A stretch of 64,000 nucleotides of DNA from Phlegmacium glaucopus (lineage: Eukaryota; Basidiomycota; Agaricomycetes; Agaricales; Cortinariaceae). Of the stretch, positions 20,171 through 32,414 are shown piece by piece (the first letter of the stretch is position 1; each line of letters begins with the position of its first letter). The translations under genes and the position numbers were made by a program. Below the pieces are notes generated by a model, which did no database searches, was not told where the DNA came from, and saw nothing but the letters and a program-made list of their open reading frames with translations. Location of the stretch: NCBI GenBank assembly GCA_015039465.1, contig MU130553.1, forward strand, positions 674,213 to 738,212. The letters run 5' to 3'.

Positions 20171-23100
20171 TCAAACTTCGGCTGAATGCTTCTTCCTTTC
20201 AACAATATTAATTTTGGAAACGGTGGCGGGGTTGTCGAATCTCGGTTCGTTGTATAGTCTCAAAAGAAGAGAGCTGCACACCACCGACGTTGAGCTAACA
20301 ACGTGCAGTATTTGAATGGGATATGTTTGAAAAAAAAATAATGATTTGAAACGCACGACAATGTCATGGCCAAAGACGACCATACAGGATTGAGCCTCGC
20401 ATGCCCTGCAGGGTAAATGGCCCCCGCCGCAATGGGAACGGCTATGAGGTTGTAAACGGTTGCCCAGACCTAATATTATTTTTTCAACAATTAGTAATCT
20501 TCAAATGGACGAATGTACAAAAGATGGATGGAAACTGACGAAATTGAACTTGATCCTCCTAAACACTTTCCTCGACAAGTCGGTTAAAATCAGTAATGTG
20601 TGAAGGTTCGACGCTAGAAGAATAAATTTGGCGCTAGAAAGAGCGATATCGCTCCCAGACCCCATTGCAATACCAACATCGGCAGCCGTCAAAGCCTAGA
20701 ATATTGATAGAATCAACGCGAACGATTTAAAATTGATATGCAAACATACTGGAGCGTCGTTTACTCCATCTCCAACCATAGCCACTATTTTCCTCTTCTC
20801 GTTCTGGTTGCGACGGTTTCCCTTGATGTTCCTTCGAGGTAGGGACTGCAGCCAGCGAATTTTGTCTGCCTAGGAGACGAAGTTTGATTAAAATGTTTCG
20901 CTCATATTGTAAGTGAAACCTTACCTTTTGTTGAGGTGACACTCCAGCGATAACATTTTCCGAAGGAATTCCAACAGATTTCGCAACGGCCTGCGCGGTT
21001 ATTTCATTATCGCCTGAAATCATCCAGGTTTCGATTTCTTGCGCATGAAGCTGAGAAACGACGGAGGCAGCTTCAGGTCGAATTCGGTCTGAAATAGCGA
21101 ACACGGCAATGATGGAAAAATAGTCTTGAGGCGAAGACGATATCCCGTCTAATGTCGTGTTATCCAGAGCGAGTAGAACGACACTTTTGCCCTGCGATTT
21201 CATGCGATGCAGTTGTTCGGAATCCTGGTCAGATGTCGCACCCTGTTCACGGAGCCAACTCTCATTACCTAAGAGAGCTCGAACTTCTATGATATTGTTA
21301 TCTCCAGACGGAAAACGGAATGAACCCCTCATCCCGCAACCCGGAAGTTCCTCGATATCAATTCCACTGACTGCTGGAAGAGCGCCAGTGCCTACCTCCT
21401 GGTAGTATTGCCGCAATGAAAGACACAGAGGATGAGAACTTGCAGAAGCTAATTGAAGGACGATCGCAGCTATCGAGTCGTTCCATTTCTTTTCATCTTC
21501 GTTAGACTGATTTTTTTCGTCTTCGCCCGCAGACCGTGACTCATGAATGATCACATCAGTAACCTTAGGCTCAGTGCCTTCGGTCAAAGTGCCAGTCTTG
21601 TCGAAAACGATAACGTCGAGTTGTGATGCCTCTTGAAACGCTTCACCGCCGCCTCGAGCCAGAATACCGTGCTTCGCCGTAAGTCCAGAGCCTACTAGCA
21701 ATGCTGTCGGAGCCGCAAGACCTATGCCGCAAGGACATGCAATGACAAACACGGATATCGCAAATTCGAGAGACCAGACGGCTGTTTAATCACAGTCAGC
21801 AATGTTTATGTCCCCTAAAAAAAGACGTACGCCATCCTCCAACGGTATTTGTCAGCGTATCAGCTGGTAAAGTACCGCTTACACCGAGACATAACCAGAT
21901 AACCCAAGTTAGGATGGCAAGTGTCGTTGCCACTGGGACAAAATATGCTGTTACCACATCTACGATTCGCTCAATAGGGGCTCTCTTCGTTTGACCTTGA
22001 AGAACCGCTTCGATGACTTGCTCTAGCCTATATATTTCGTCAAAAAAGGAAGTAAGATGTAGATTGATTAACTTGCATAGTTTCCCCTTCTATTGCGTCA
22101 ACTCTCATATCAACCATCCGTAACTTATTGATCGTCCCAACAAATACCTGATCGCCAGTGGTTTTCGTCACATTCCGACTCTCCCCTGTAAATGAACTCT
22201 CATCAAAAGTGGTAGTATCCAAAGACACAATAGTGCCGTCTGCTGGAGGAGTCGCTCCCGGCGGAATGCGTACAATGTCCCCTGCCTCAAGAAGGTCGGC
22301 TGAAATTTTTTCTACTTTTACATTAGAGGAATGAACGGCGTCTTCCGCTTTCTCCGTGTTTTGAGTAAGCGACGATGTCGATGGTGGGGTTGGTTCGCTG
22401 GTTAACAGAAGAGCATCAGAACCTCGTGATTTACCCAGGAGAGTTATCGCATTGGCTGCTTGGTGCTTGCCGAAAGCTTCTATTAAGCGTCCTAGGTAGG
22501 ATGTTAGCACTTGGTTATGGAAGAAACCGGTAGACCTCGTGTACCGATAAGGAGAAACATGGTTAAGAACACGACAGTATCAAAATAAGTCGTCGATCCC
22601 GCAATGACAGTTGTGGCATTCGGATCTCTACTTGCGGATATTGCGAGTTGGGCGATGGACGAGAAATAAGCTACTGAAACTCCAAGAGAAATCTTGGATT
22701 GTATTGAATTAAAAGGAACTTAAAATCAACAAGGTACTCACGAGTAGATTCATACTCCCAAAACGAAAAAAACGAGTTGCCCATGATGCTCGACTCCCTG
22801 GTTTCCACAAGGACCAAAGTTCCTGTATCGATCTCCGATGGAAATCCTAGAAAATCATTAAAAGTTCAGTATATAACGCGCATAAGAGAGCATTTCATTT
22901 CCAACTTACCTCAGCAGCATAGAACATGACCGGCGTGGAAATGATGAATGAAGCCCATTCGCCTCTCGTAACTTGACCCATCCACACCGGCCTTTCGAAA
23001 TATAGACGGCCTGGGTTATCCGGTTTTAGAAGGGACATGTACACGATTTCGATGATAAATATAGGAATGGCGGTTATTACTGCAACAGAGAGGCGGAGGA

Positions 23101-23764
23101 GAAGTTTCATTTGTTCCTTTCTATACATTTGCCCGGCAACCTCATCGGAGGAAGGGGGGTGCCATATTGAGACGGCAGAGATGGGAGTTGACACGGACAT
23201 AGAGGTAGAAATAGTTAATAATATCGTTCGGATTGTGAAATGAGGCGCCGACGGTGTGTAGTTAATGCGAAGGACATTGGGAGGATCGCTGGTATAGGGC
23301 TTTACGATAGTTACGTTTGATCCAAATTCCTCCAAAACGTCTTTGATTTTCGTTGGCCTATCGGAACCAGTCAGATCGTCTTTAGAATTTAGAGTTACAC
23401 GACAAAAAGCTGGGACTGACAAAGATTCCATGCCCTTGAATTCTACAGCGACATTTCGTTTCTTGTCCATCTGCCCTGAAGTTCCTACAGCTGCGATGGG
23501 TGTCACAGAAATAACTTTGCATTCATAGCCAATATCCTCGATAGTAGTCACGATAGATTCCACGAGGTCTACTCCGGAGACTACTGCAGAAGCTGACTTT
23601 CCTACTTGGTTGACTAAGATATCAGATACTCCCTCCAGTTCTGAAACAGCGTCCTTGATAGCTCGAACGCATGTCACGCAAGTCATACCTCCCACAGCTA
23701 GTCGAACATAGGCCGAATTTTCTTCGTTCCCAGAAGAGCGTTTTGCACTATCGGACTCATCCAT
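20171..23764 (-). CDS. Copper-transporting P1B-type ATPase
   Basis: Ten exons, all phase-consistent: 22910-23764, 22742-22846, 22545-22692, 22073-22491, 21831-22020, 20925-21781, 20750-20869, 20540-20695, 20357-20469, 20171-20294, giving 1,028 aa. I chose the ATG at 23764; the longer upstream frame begins only with TTG. An N-terminal heavy-metal domain has GGMTCVTC (copper CxxC, ~residues 25-32), and a second, degenerate domain without CxxC follows. Then come FHRRSIQELW and FGSMNLL, the actuator TGES, the ion-binding CPC in VIACPCGIGLAAPTA, the phosphorylation site DKTGTLT, the SHPL of the N domain, and GDGVNDAP. The family (yeast Ccc2, human ATP7) pumps Cu(I) into the trans-Golgi to load secreted cuproenzymes. 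The exon-5 acceptor is the least certain splice. It faces the tyrosinase pair across 1.25 kb. Confidence 0.93.
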
Positions 23765-25018
23765 TGCGGTGTTTGAGCCAATGTTACAGTATAGAACTAC
23801 CAGTTGAAAGTTCGAAGGAGTTGGTGATCGCAATGCCAGATGCCAAAGACAAGGAATACTTCAGGAGAGAAAGTTACTTTCCGACAAATGAAATGGAGAG
23901 GCCTTTATGCCGTTTCGCAGGTACTGAGATTTGTCACCTAGACTTATCTCGGACCCGACTCCGATTTCTGGAAATCGAAGGTTTGAGGAGCCTCCACAAA
24001 GACGACAAAATCTCGGAGAATTTTTACATTCTTAGAGAATCCGGAAGGAAACCTGTGACCACCAGTTAAGACACAGAAAATGTGTTAGACTTATTAGGCC
24101 TTCTCTGAGAGAAGGAGCGACGGTTCGCGATTTCATGATCTCTGCCAAACAAAGCAGCACAACGAGGCAAATTTGCTAAGATGTCCCTTTCTGTTCGTTT
24201 CTATCATTGAGCAGCTAGATAATCATAGGAACGGTTGGACCGGTTTGTAAGAAGCTCAATCACAAAGACTTACTATGCTCGAAATAGGTCCTTCATATGC
24301 CTATAATTCGCTATGCTCATCCGCAATAAGCCATCAAGCCATACTTATAACCAGCAGAATGTCTTCATCCTCGGCCTCGGACATCGTCATCAACCATCTG
24401 ATGTATCTTCTGCAGCTTCCTCGTTCAAAGATAGATGCAACGAGTTTCTGTTTGTTTAAAGCAACTAGAATGTTGTTTGTTGATCTGTAGTCTCGTACCA
24501 ATGGCGATAACAACTGATATGTTAAATAAATAACGTAGCTGTACCGATAGTAGAGATAACGTACCTTCGTGTTGGATGATGGCCGTTAAAAAGTGTGTCC
24601 ACTGTCTCAGTGTCTTTGTTTGTACATGTATGACAGTCATTTTCCCTGGCTGATGTGTGTGGAATCTAACATTAACCAGCGACTCAGTCCTGTCCCTCTC
24701 TCCATGGCGTCTCAAATTCCCCAAGATATGCTCTGAAGAATGTTTGATTCTTCAGGAAATTGAGGAAACGGTCACATGATATGTCACATGACCTCTCTCC
24801 AACAGAGAAAAGTCTTTCCTTTTTGGCCCTAACCTTCGGGAGTTTGGTAAGATTTTAAACTATCCTGCCTTGCAATCTTCCCCGAGTTTGGAGGCACTTC
24901 TTACGACGGCTGACCTTTTTCAGTCAATAATCACCGAGCCTCAGTGGTTACTTTATAAATCCCAATGGCCCGCATTCAACCTCTTTGTCGCTCAAGAGGT
25001 TTAATCTTGTCCTAAACT
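23765..25018. promoter_or_regulatory. Divergent intergenic region, copper ATPase / tyrosinase A
   Basis: Promoter space for the ATPase (minus) and tyrosinase A (plus). Short ORFs here lack support. A palindromic GGCAAATTTGCT (24166-24177) contains a TTTGC core reminiscent of copper-responsive elements, but it lacks the full consensus and is only a pointer. The start region of tyrosinase A has a TATA-like TTTATAAA at 24952-24959. Confidence 0.4.
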
Positions 25019-26351
25019 ATGGTTCATTCTTTCCGTTTCTTGCTTGTATTACTATGGGCTGTCAGCTTCTTCTATGTGCCAGTCCTTGCGGAGTATGACT
25101 ATGCAGAGGGATTGACAAACAACAAATGCAAGGATCTTTTACAACGTCGCGAATGGTGCCATCCTTTCATTGACTTGGAGTCTTCATCTCAATTTACTGA
25201 CGGTTTTGTGGCAGGCGAAAACTTAGTAACGTTGAAAAAGCCAACTATATCAAAGCCATCAAGTGTTTACAATCTCGTCCTCCTCGTCACCAACATATTG
25301 AAGCCGTTAAAACGCGTTTTGATGAATTTCAAGCTCTGCACATCGATGTAGCTGACAGGGTACATACGACGGTACAATTCACTACTGCTATCAACAGGCG
25401 CCGGATTTAATACTTATGCTTATGCTTTTAGGGTCATTTTTTGCCTTGGCATCGAAGTTTTGTTCGCCTTTACGAAAATGCTCTGCGTGATGAGTGTGAC
25501 TACGAAGGGGCAACACCGTACGTGGTAACATTGGCTTGAAACCCACAATCGAACTTATTGTTTCGTTGCAGATATTGGGACTGGACACAAGATGTGGGCC
25601 AATCGACGCCGTATGCCCATTCATTTAAGTTTGTTAACAGAAGAAGCTGATTTCATCCCACTATAAGTTTCCACAACTCACCTGTCTTCGATCCGGCCAC
25701 TGGCTTCGGCGGTACTGGTGTACCCGGCACATATACTCTCCCGAAGGACGAGGCTGGCACCTCAAAGTTTTTTGATCCCGAATCCTTCGTTGGGTGTGTG
25801 GCGGACGGTCCGTTTTCCTCTTACACCATTCGCCTAGGACCCGGGAAATTGGTTACCGATCATTGTCTCGTTCGAGGGATAAATTCAACGTATACGCGAT
25901 ACTTCAGTTCCTCTGCCGTCGCAAACGCGACTTCCTTACCGACCTTCGAGAAATTCCGGATTGAACTTGAAGGAATGCCTATCACGCCAACGCATAAGAT
26001 GCACGATGGTGCCCATTTGAGTGTTGGTGGGGAGATGAGTAACTTTTATTCTAGTCCTGCCGGTTAGTTGTGATGCACGCCAAATATTCACTGTGCAGGC
26101 AATTACTCATGGATGAATATCTAGATCCACTCTTCTACCTCCACCATGCCAACCTAGATCGTATTTGGTGGAACTGGCAGCAGATGGTCCCCTCTCGCCT
26201 ATATGAGATCTCAGGACGCTCCACAACAAAATCGCCTTTCCAAAACATTACCCTAGATTCCAAACTGGAAATGGGCCAGTTCGCCCCATGGATTTCAATA
26301 CGCGAAGTTATGGATATTCATCAGGAGCCTTTTTGCTATACTTACGTCTGA
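25019..26351 (+). CDS. Secreted tyrosinase-like copper oxidase A
   Basis: Six exons (25019-25155, 25215-25371, 25432-25517, 25572-25610, 25668-26062, 26125-26351), 346 aa. A hydrophobic signal peptide (FRFLLVLLWAVSFFYVPVLA) precedes the mature protein. The CuA site follows the pattern H-x7-H-x8-H: ALHIDVADRVH, then TGHFLPWHR. PYWDWTQD follows. CuB is HDGAHLSVGGEM plus FYLHHANLDRIWW. All six copper-ligand positions seem present. The family oxidises phenols or o-diphenols to quinones using type-3 copper; the exact substrate cannot be read from sequence. It lacks the C-terminal extension of long mushroom tyrosinases, resembling the short secreted class. Exons 2-6 match tyrosinase B in length, and the first donor is a weak GTGCCA. 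Confidence 0.9.
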
Positions 26352-26721
26352 AAGAGTTTCGAAGAAAAGAACTTGGATTGAGAGGCATTTGTAAGCCCCC
26401 TTCATGGACTAGATAGAAAGCAGTTGTTTAACATTCGATGTAGAGAACACAAAATACAATGAACTCGGGTTTAACTTTCTCACATGTTGACGCCATGTTT
26501 CTTCATGTGGCTGACTCTTTCGCAATGATCACCTTCAACTATTACAAAGCCTCCTACAAACATTACGTCTGCCATCCTCAGAGTGTGTTATGCTCGCTCA
26601 GTCCTGAATGAAACCAAGGGTAGGATGGCTGACCGTCTTCAAGAGAAACTGTACAGTTAAAAGCTATCGTTCTCTCTGGGTCGTTTTAACCAACTACGCC
26701 TACCCCATCATTATTTCTCAT
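26352..26721. other. Intergenic between tyrosinases
   Basis: Contains the 3' flank of tyrosinase A and the promoter of tyrosinase B. The open frame from 26608 runs into the B signal peptide, but the ATG at 26722 gives a cleaner start. Confidence 0.5.
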
Positions 26722-28088
26722 ATGATCCGATCTCCTCCATTGTTCAAGTTGCTTGTTTTTCTATGGGTCGTCAGTTTGTCCCATATCCCAGTGCTCGCTT
26801 ATAATGGTCATGGAACGTTAAGACTCTCCTCACACGGACCGTCGAAGAATTACTGCCTGACCCCCCTACAGCGTCGGGAATGGTAGGTTGCCTTATCCTC
26901 CCCCCATACGTCACTAATTTCCTCTGTCGCAGGAGAACGCTAAATGATGTTGAGAAAACCAATTACATTACTGCCGTCAAGTGTACGCAATCACGTCCGG
27001 CCCTCCATAGCAACAGAGCATCTGTTCGAACGCGATTCGACGAATTTCAAGCACTGCACATTGATGTGGCTGACAGAGTGCATGCTACGGTTAGTCACTG
27101 TTAGCACACGATCGCAATCAGAGGGTCTAAAAGTACACCTAGGGTCAATTCCTTCCTTGGCATCGACGTTTCTTGCGAATATACGAAGAAGTGCTGCGGG
27201 GTGAGTGCGGGTATAATGGAGCAATACCGTACGCCTTCTTTCTCGCCGATGAAGGCTATCAGCTATTGATCCATTACGTTTGCAGATATTGGGACTGGAC
27301 ACAAGATGCGGACGAATCGAGGCCGTAAGTCCACTATTGTTCAAGAATCCTTGAGCAGATGTGATAATGACATAGATGTTCTTGAAGCTTGCTTGAAGCA
27401 GCCGTCTTTGATTCTGCGACTGGTTTTGGTGGAAACGGCGTTCCTGGCACCTACACTCTCCCGCCAGACCCTGACGGTACCTCCAAATTTTATAGCCCCG
27501 AATCCTTCGTTGGTTGTGTGCAAGATGGCCCATTTGCGTCTTATGTCGTTCGAATGGGTCCTGGTAAATTAGTTACCGATCATTGCCTCGTCCGCGGAGT
27601 GGACGATACGTACAAACGATACCTCACTTCCACCGAAGTAGCCAAGATAACGAGTCTACGAACGTTTGAGGAATTTCATATCGACCTTGAAGGAAGACCC
27701 GTCACTGTAGACCATAAGATCCACGACGGAGGTCACGACGCGGTTGGCGGTGAGATGAGTAATTTCTATTCTAGTCCTGCAGGTTCGTTTAATTATTAAT
27801 CCCTTTCAAAAAATATTTCACCAATCACTAAAAACCATTTTTAAAAAAATCCCACCCATAGACCCACTTTTCTACCTCCATCACGCAAATTTGGATCGAA
27901 TTTGGTGGATCTGGCAGCAAATGCTCCCTTCCCGCCTCTACGACATCTCTGGACGTTCAACAATTACACCACCATTCCAAAACGTTACTCTGGACTTTGG
28001 ATTAGAGATGGGAGACCTCGCCCCGACCATTCCCATTCGAGACGTCATGGATTTACGCCAAAAACCGTCTTGCTATGCTTACGTTTGA
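26722..28088 (+). CDS. Secreted tyrosinase-like copper oxidase B
   Basis: Six exons (26722-26882, 26933-27089, 27143-27228, 27286-27324, 27388-27782, 27862-28088), 354 aa. Exons 2-6 are 157, 86, 39, 395 and 227 nt, identical to paralogue A, and the intron phases are the same. A signal peptide (FKLLVFLWVVSLSHIPVLA) is followed by CuA ALHIDVADRVH and TGQFLPWHR, PYWDWTQD, CuB HDGGHDAVGGEM and FYLHHANLDRIWW. All ligand histidines are kept. The position before LPWH is Gln in B and His in A, in a region close to CuA where family members vary. A tandem duplicate of A in the same orientation, probably with the same type of reaction and secretion route. Confidence 0.9.
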
Positions 28089-28562
28089 TTACTGGGGAAA
28101 TTCACTTTTAGGACAGGAAATTGTAGAGATTTGAATTGTAAGTTACCGAAAACCTATTGATTTTTCGGTAAATGTTCCTATCTGGCGAGTTGATGCGGTT
28201 GGATCATACAAGAATGACGATTGTGAGTGACTGCGGTAAATCTGGCCCGAACCCGGCAGATAGATATGTATCAAACTCTGTTGAACGGCGAAAAGGCCTG
28301 AAGCTTGAAGCTTGAAAGCCTGACATCTTAATTAAACTCCTCGCTGACTTTTGAAAGATTCCTTCAAAAGAATGGCTGGAATCAGTACTCGATTTTCCAT
28401 CTCGCTTTGAGTGAGGTAGCGACGTCGCGGGTCATTTTTGATAGGTATGTACTCATACGCCACATGGGGTAAACAAGTACAACCTGATGCAACATGCCGT
28501 AGTCTTCTGCGCTAATCGAAATCCTTTGGCCTTACTTTGCTTGGAATTTTGAAAGGACTTTG
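28089..28562. other. Intergenic
   Basis: 3' flank of tyrosinase B and promoter of the F-box gene. Nothing else recognised. Confidence 0.5.
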
Positions 28563-30177
28563 ATGAATCCGCTAGACTTAAAGCCATGCCACTTAACTGA
28601 TCTTCCTATCGAATTGCACCTTCAGATCTTCTCTAATCTCCAGCCGTACGATATACTTCAAGCCCGCCAGGTAAGTATGTTGATGAACTACAATAGCTTT
28701 CGCCTTCAGAACTCATATGTTGTTAATCAACTAGGCATGCCACTCGCTGTATATTGCTTCGTTGGAACGAACAGTGTGGAAGGATGCTTTACATCGCATC
28801 TGTGTTGAAAACACTTTGTTCGAACCAAGCTTTCCCATAGCAAGCATGTCTCTTCTAGAGTTAGAACGCGCATCGATGGGTCCTCGTCGTTGGATCGCAA
28901 GATCATCCTCGAAGGAGCGAACTCTTGATGGAGTCCTGCCTCATTTAGCAATGCGGCGCCTGATATTGCCTACGATAGATGGTCTATTCGTCGGAGACCC
29001 GGAGTCACTGGAATCTGTGTATCTTGTGCCAGGTGGACGATATTTGTTTTCATTCTCCAAGAACTGGATGGGACTTTGGGATTTGGGCTCCCCTTACTCC
29101 TCAGGTAAAGAACCCCATGTTATTGCAACTGCGTCTGTGGTTTTCTTTGGTCTATACCTCGTTCATTCGACACCAGATGGGTTGGGCCTTAGAATATTCA
29201 TTCCTTATCCTATACCATATAATACAGAATCGTAAGCTATTGGCATTTCACTCTCAGAAAAAAAGAAACATTCTTACAATGAAAAGCAGATTCTTTGCTT
29301 ACGAAATCTACGAAATCTACCCTGAGAGTACATCACCTCAAATTGCACAAATCGCCCACACACATGTCCCGACTTCGTCTTCCAGTCTGATTTTCTACTC
29401 TCTATCATACGACCGTCTTATCTTCCTCCATGGGAACATGTTGACGGTATGGGACTATAAAGCTAATACGTGGGGGAGGTGGAGTTTCGAGGGTGACTAT
29501 TGCCAGGTATATCAATAATATCGTCCATTCTTGCTGCATCCATTCTAATCCATTTGGGTTAGATTCTAATTACGAGATCTACCTTGACGCTCATTCGCAC
29601 CTACGGTGTCTCTGTTTGGAAAATCCCCCCCCTCTTACCAGAATCATCACTCTCGACAAGTACCAACCCATCCATCATGGCTCCGGCATTTGAGCTCAAG
29701 TACCCTGATGGACAGGTGTACCACCATTTCCTTCAAGCACCATGTGATTGGTATTCCGGTTCCCCCCAACCACTTTACTACGACCTGATTGAAAACCAAG
29801 ACCGTGACGACGATCCCCTCAAGATAAGCCGCTTTGAAGTCGTCATTAATTCCCAAACTTCCGGTGCTACTTTAAACTTGCTGAGGACTTTCGAGATCAC
29901 ATGGGATGACGGTACTCAATTTTCCGAAGTTACTCGGATCTGCCAAGATCAGAATGTCACCATCTGCATCGATGACGACCACACAGGGTTTATTGGAAGT
30001 CATGTATCAGACATATATGATCATCAGCAACTCCCTTTATTAGTCACCCCACTTTTTTTTCACCCCCTACGAAATCTTGGTACACTTAATAATGTAAGCT
30101 TCTGCCCTGTAGCTGGTAGAGTTGTTTGTTGTGAAACCGATGACTGGTTGTCTGGCATTACCATCCTTGACTATTGA
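28563..30177 (+). CDS. F-box domain protein (paralogue 1)
   Basis: Four exons (28563-28670, 28735-29231, 29287-29506, 29563-30177), 479 aa, intron phases 0, 2, 0. An N-terminal F-box spans the first intron: LTDLPIELHLQIFSNLQPYDILQARQ, then ACHSLYIASLERTVWKDALHR. The rest is a long variable region with beta-rich blocks, including VPGGRYLFSFSKNWMGLWDLG, LTVWDYK and SVWKIPPL, reminiscent of degenerate propeller-like repeats. F-box proteins connect substrates to SCF ubiquitin ligases through Skp1; the substrate is unknown. A paralogue with the same exon-intron plan is at 58351-59999 on the opposite strand. The ATG at 28563 is preferred over the in-frame TTG just upstream. Confidence 0.85.
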
Positions 30178-30550
30178 TCATCGGGTACTAGGTTGTTGGT
30201 TTTAACGTTTAGAATTTTAGAATATCATATAAATCGTTTCTCATTGTCATGGTCAACTTTGACCTGGCAAGTTGCTACTGACTTTTTGATCATGGTATCT
30301 TGTAATGCCGCTGAAGTATTGCTCGTTAGGTTTAAGCGCAGAGGTTCAGATCTGCCACCGGATACACATACACTGGCGCCTGTTACTATGATCGTGCTCC
30401 ATTTGTCTCCAATCAGATTCTTCTCCGTTCTGGCAGACTTTTATGTAATTGTGTGAAACAATCCAACCCGTCAACGTACGTGCCAAAAAGAGATCTCCGT
30501 CATCAGGAAATCGGGGAAAGTCCGATTTGGCAATATGGTATTCACGAAGC

Positions 30551-30665
30551 TGTCACAACATTGTAACACCCAGACAACGGTTCATAACTGTGTATCTGTG
30601 ACATGTAGGATTATGGTAATATCATGCATTAGGTACAATATTTTTTCTTTAATGCAAAGCAAATA
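30551..30665 (+). repeat. 115-bp direct repeat, copy 1
   Basis: TGTCACAACATT...CCCAGACAACGGTTCATAAC... matches 30800-30914 with about ten differences. Confidence 0.85.
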
Positions 30666-30799
30666 TAATGTGGCAAGTACATTATAACTAGATTGTAAGA
30701 TGGCTGCCAGGTTTGTGAAAAAATCACAATATGCTTAGATATTAAATGATTATAGCTCATTATCATCCTTTGGCAGGATTGATCCAGAAATCAGGAAAG

Positions 30800-30914
30800 T
30801 GTCACAACATTATATCACCCAGACAACGGTTCATAACTGTCTATCTGCGACATGTAGGATTATGGTAATATCATCCATTAGGTACAATATTCTCTCTTTA
30901 ATGTAAAGCAAATA
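30800..30914 (+). repeat. 115-bp direct repeat, copy 2
   Basis: Offset 249 bp from copy 1, same orientation. Sequence just upstream (ATCAGGAAA) is also loosely shared, so the original unit may have been about 250 bp. Confidence 0.85.
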
Positions 30915-32414
30915 CATCAGGAAAACACGAGGGTGATCTTCAGTGTCTTCATCTCAGGGAATGGCATCTCTGAGCGCTATGTCTTTGGAAAGGACGTCTT
31001 TCGAGGCCTCTGTCTTTGGATGATAATCTTTGATATATGTCATAAGGCTTTCATGTCTTTGAGTCAAAAGGTTGGTCTTTCTTACCTCGAGGTCTTTGGT
31101 TGCGATGGCCATGTGTTCTGGCCCGGGAATAAGATCATCATGAGCTATTTTACCACCCAATTCTGGGGAAATCCATACTGGAGTTATTGTATTGATATGT
31201 ATCAATTAGAACGCATACTCGTGGGCATGGTGGTCTATATATTTATTTACATAAAATGCCTGGAAAGCATCCACGCTACAGTCAAATGTTAGGTGGTGAG
31301 GAATTTGTGTACTGGTCTCTGATGATGATGAGTAAAGTGCGTAAATTATTCCTCCTCGTTTACACCTTCTTTCTTTCCATTTTTATGCCTCCACAAAAAA
31401 TTTTGGTCTTCAAGTTCACTTTCAAGGTTGATAATAATTGTGATTCCCAATCGATGTACTATCTGGTAAATTTGCCTTGATATCCTTTACCAGTCTCCAA
31501 TTTTTTTATCCATTCATTTATACCCCTCCATACTGTTGCAAGCAATAAATATGTTTGCTACCGACTCAGAGATGTGAGCTTTCAATGATGTGAGCTCTCG
31601 ATGGTCAATAAGGATGGGCAAGGATCACGTGATGGACGCGACTGCGTTTTCAACAATCAATGATCACATACACAACACAACTCACCTTCACACTCCCACC
31701 ACCATATGGCTTGTCCATGCCACTCACACTCAACGTTCATTAGTACTACCTACTCGCTGGAATGATGTGGTTCGCTCCTGTTGATATTTGGGGGCATGAC
31801 TCAGAACAACTCAATATGACAGATGAACAACGCAAAATGGACACAGGCAGGGAGTACAAGTACTGTGGAAAAGAGGTTCGTTTCATTACTCTTCCTCGCA
31901 TTGGCCAATGACTAAACAACAATATTCTTTCTTCCCAGCCTTTCTTCTGTGTCAAACAATGGTGCGCTGCTCATTGAGTGCTTTATCGTTACATTTTAAT
32001 TTGGTTTTACGGCAATTTGGCTAACTACTTGCTTCTACTACAGGCCCTTTTCTTCTCTGAGTCCAGCCATTCCTCAAGGTGAAGATAGCATGAAATCGTC
32101 GCGGTGTCCACTGTCACTACCTGTCTACACACCTCCCCTTGTCATCACTCTTGCTACAGAGCCGGCACTATCTTTTTCCAACACATATGAATGGTATGTA
32201 TTATAGTCTGCAGTCACGCTAAAGTTAACTGGCCTTTGTACCGCAGACACAGCAGCGAACTTGACCACATTCAGCTGCTTGAGCTTGTCTGCAACTTACA
32301 CATACACCGAAAGGCCTATTGTCCCCTACCACAGATTTGCCGCTTTTACCTCGTCCACTGTCTCGTCCTATATATACCGCTTCCCTGTTCATCACTTACA
32401 CCTTTCTTTCCCGC

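Larger units (their letters stand above)
30178..32414. other. Gene-free stretch with repeats
   Basis: No supported gene. Holds the 115-bp direct repeats (30551, 30800) and a GTCTTTGG-rich patch (30970-31100). The last ~100 bp (about 32319-32414) is open in the frame that continues into gypsy RT after the mosaic element, ending in TFLSR. Confidence 0.5.

Noticed and set aside
23671..24069. 132-codon plus-strand ORF upstream of the copper ATPase
   Set aside because: It overlaps ATPase exon 1 in antisense and has no recognisable domain.
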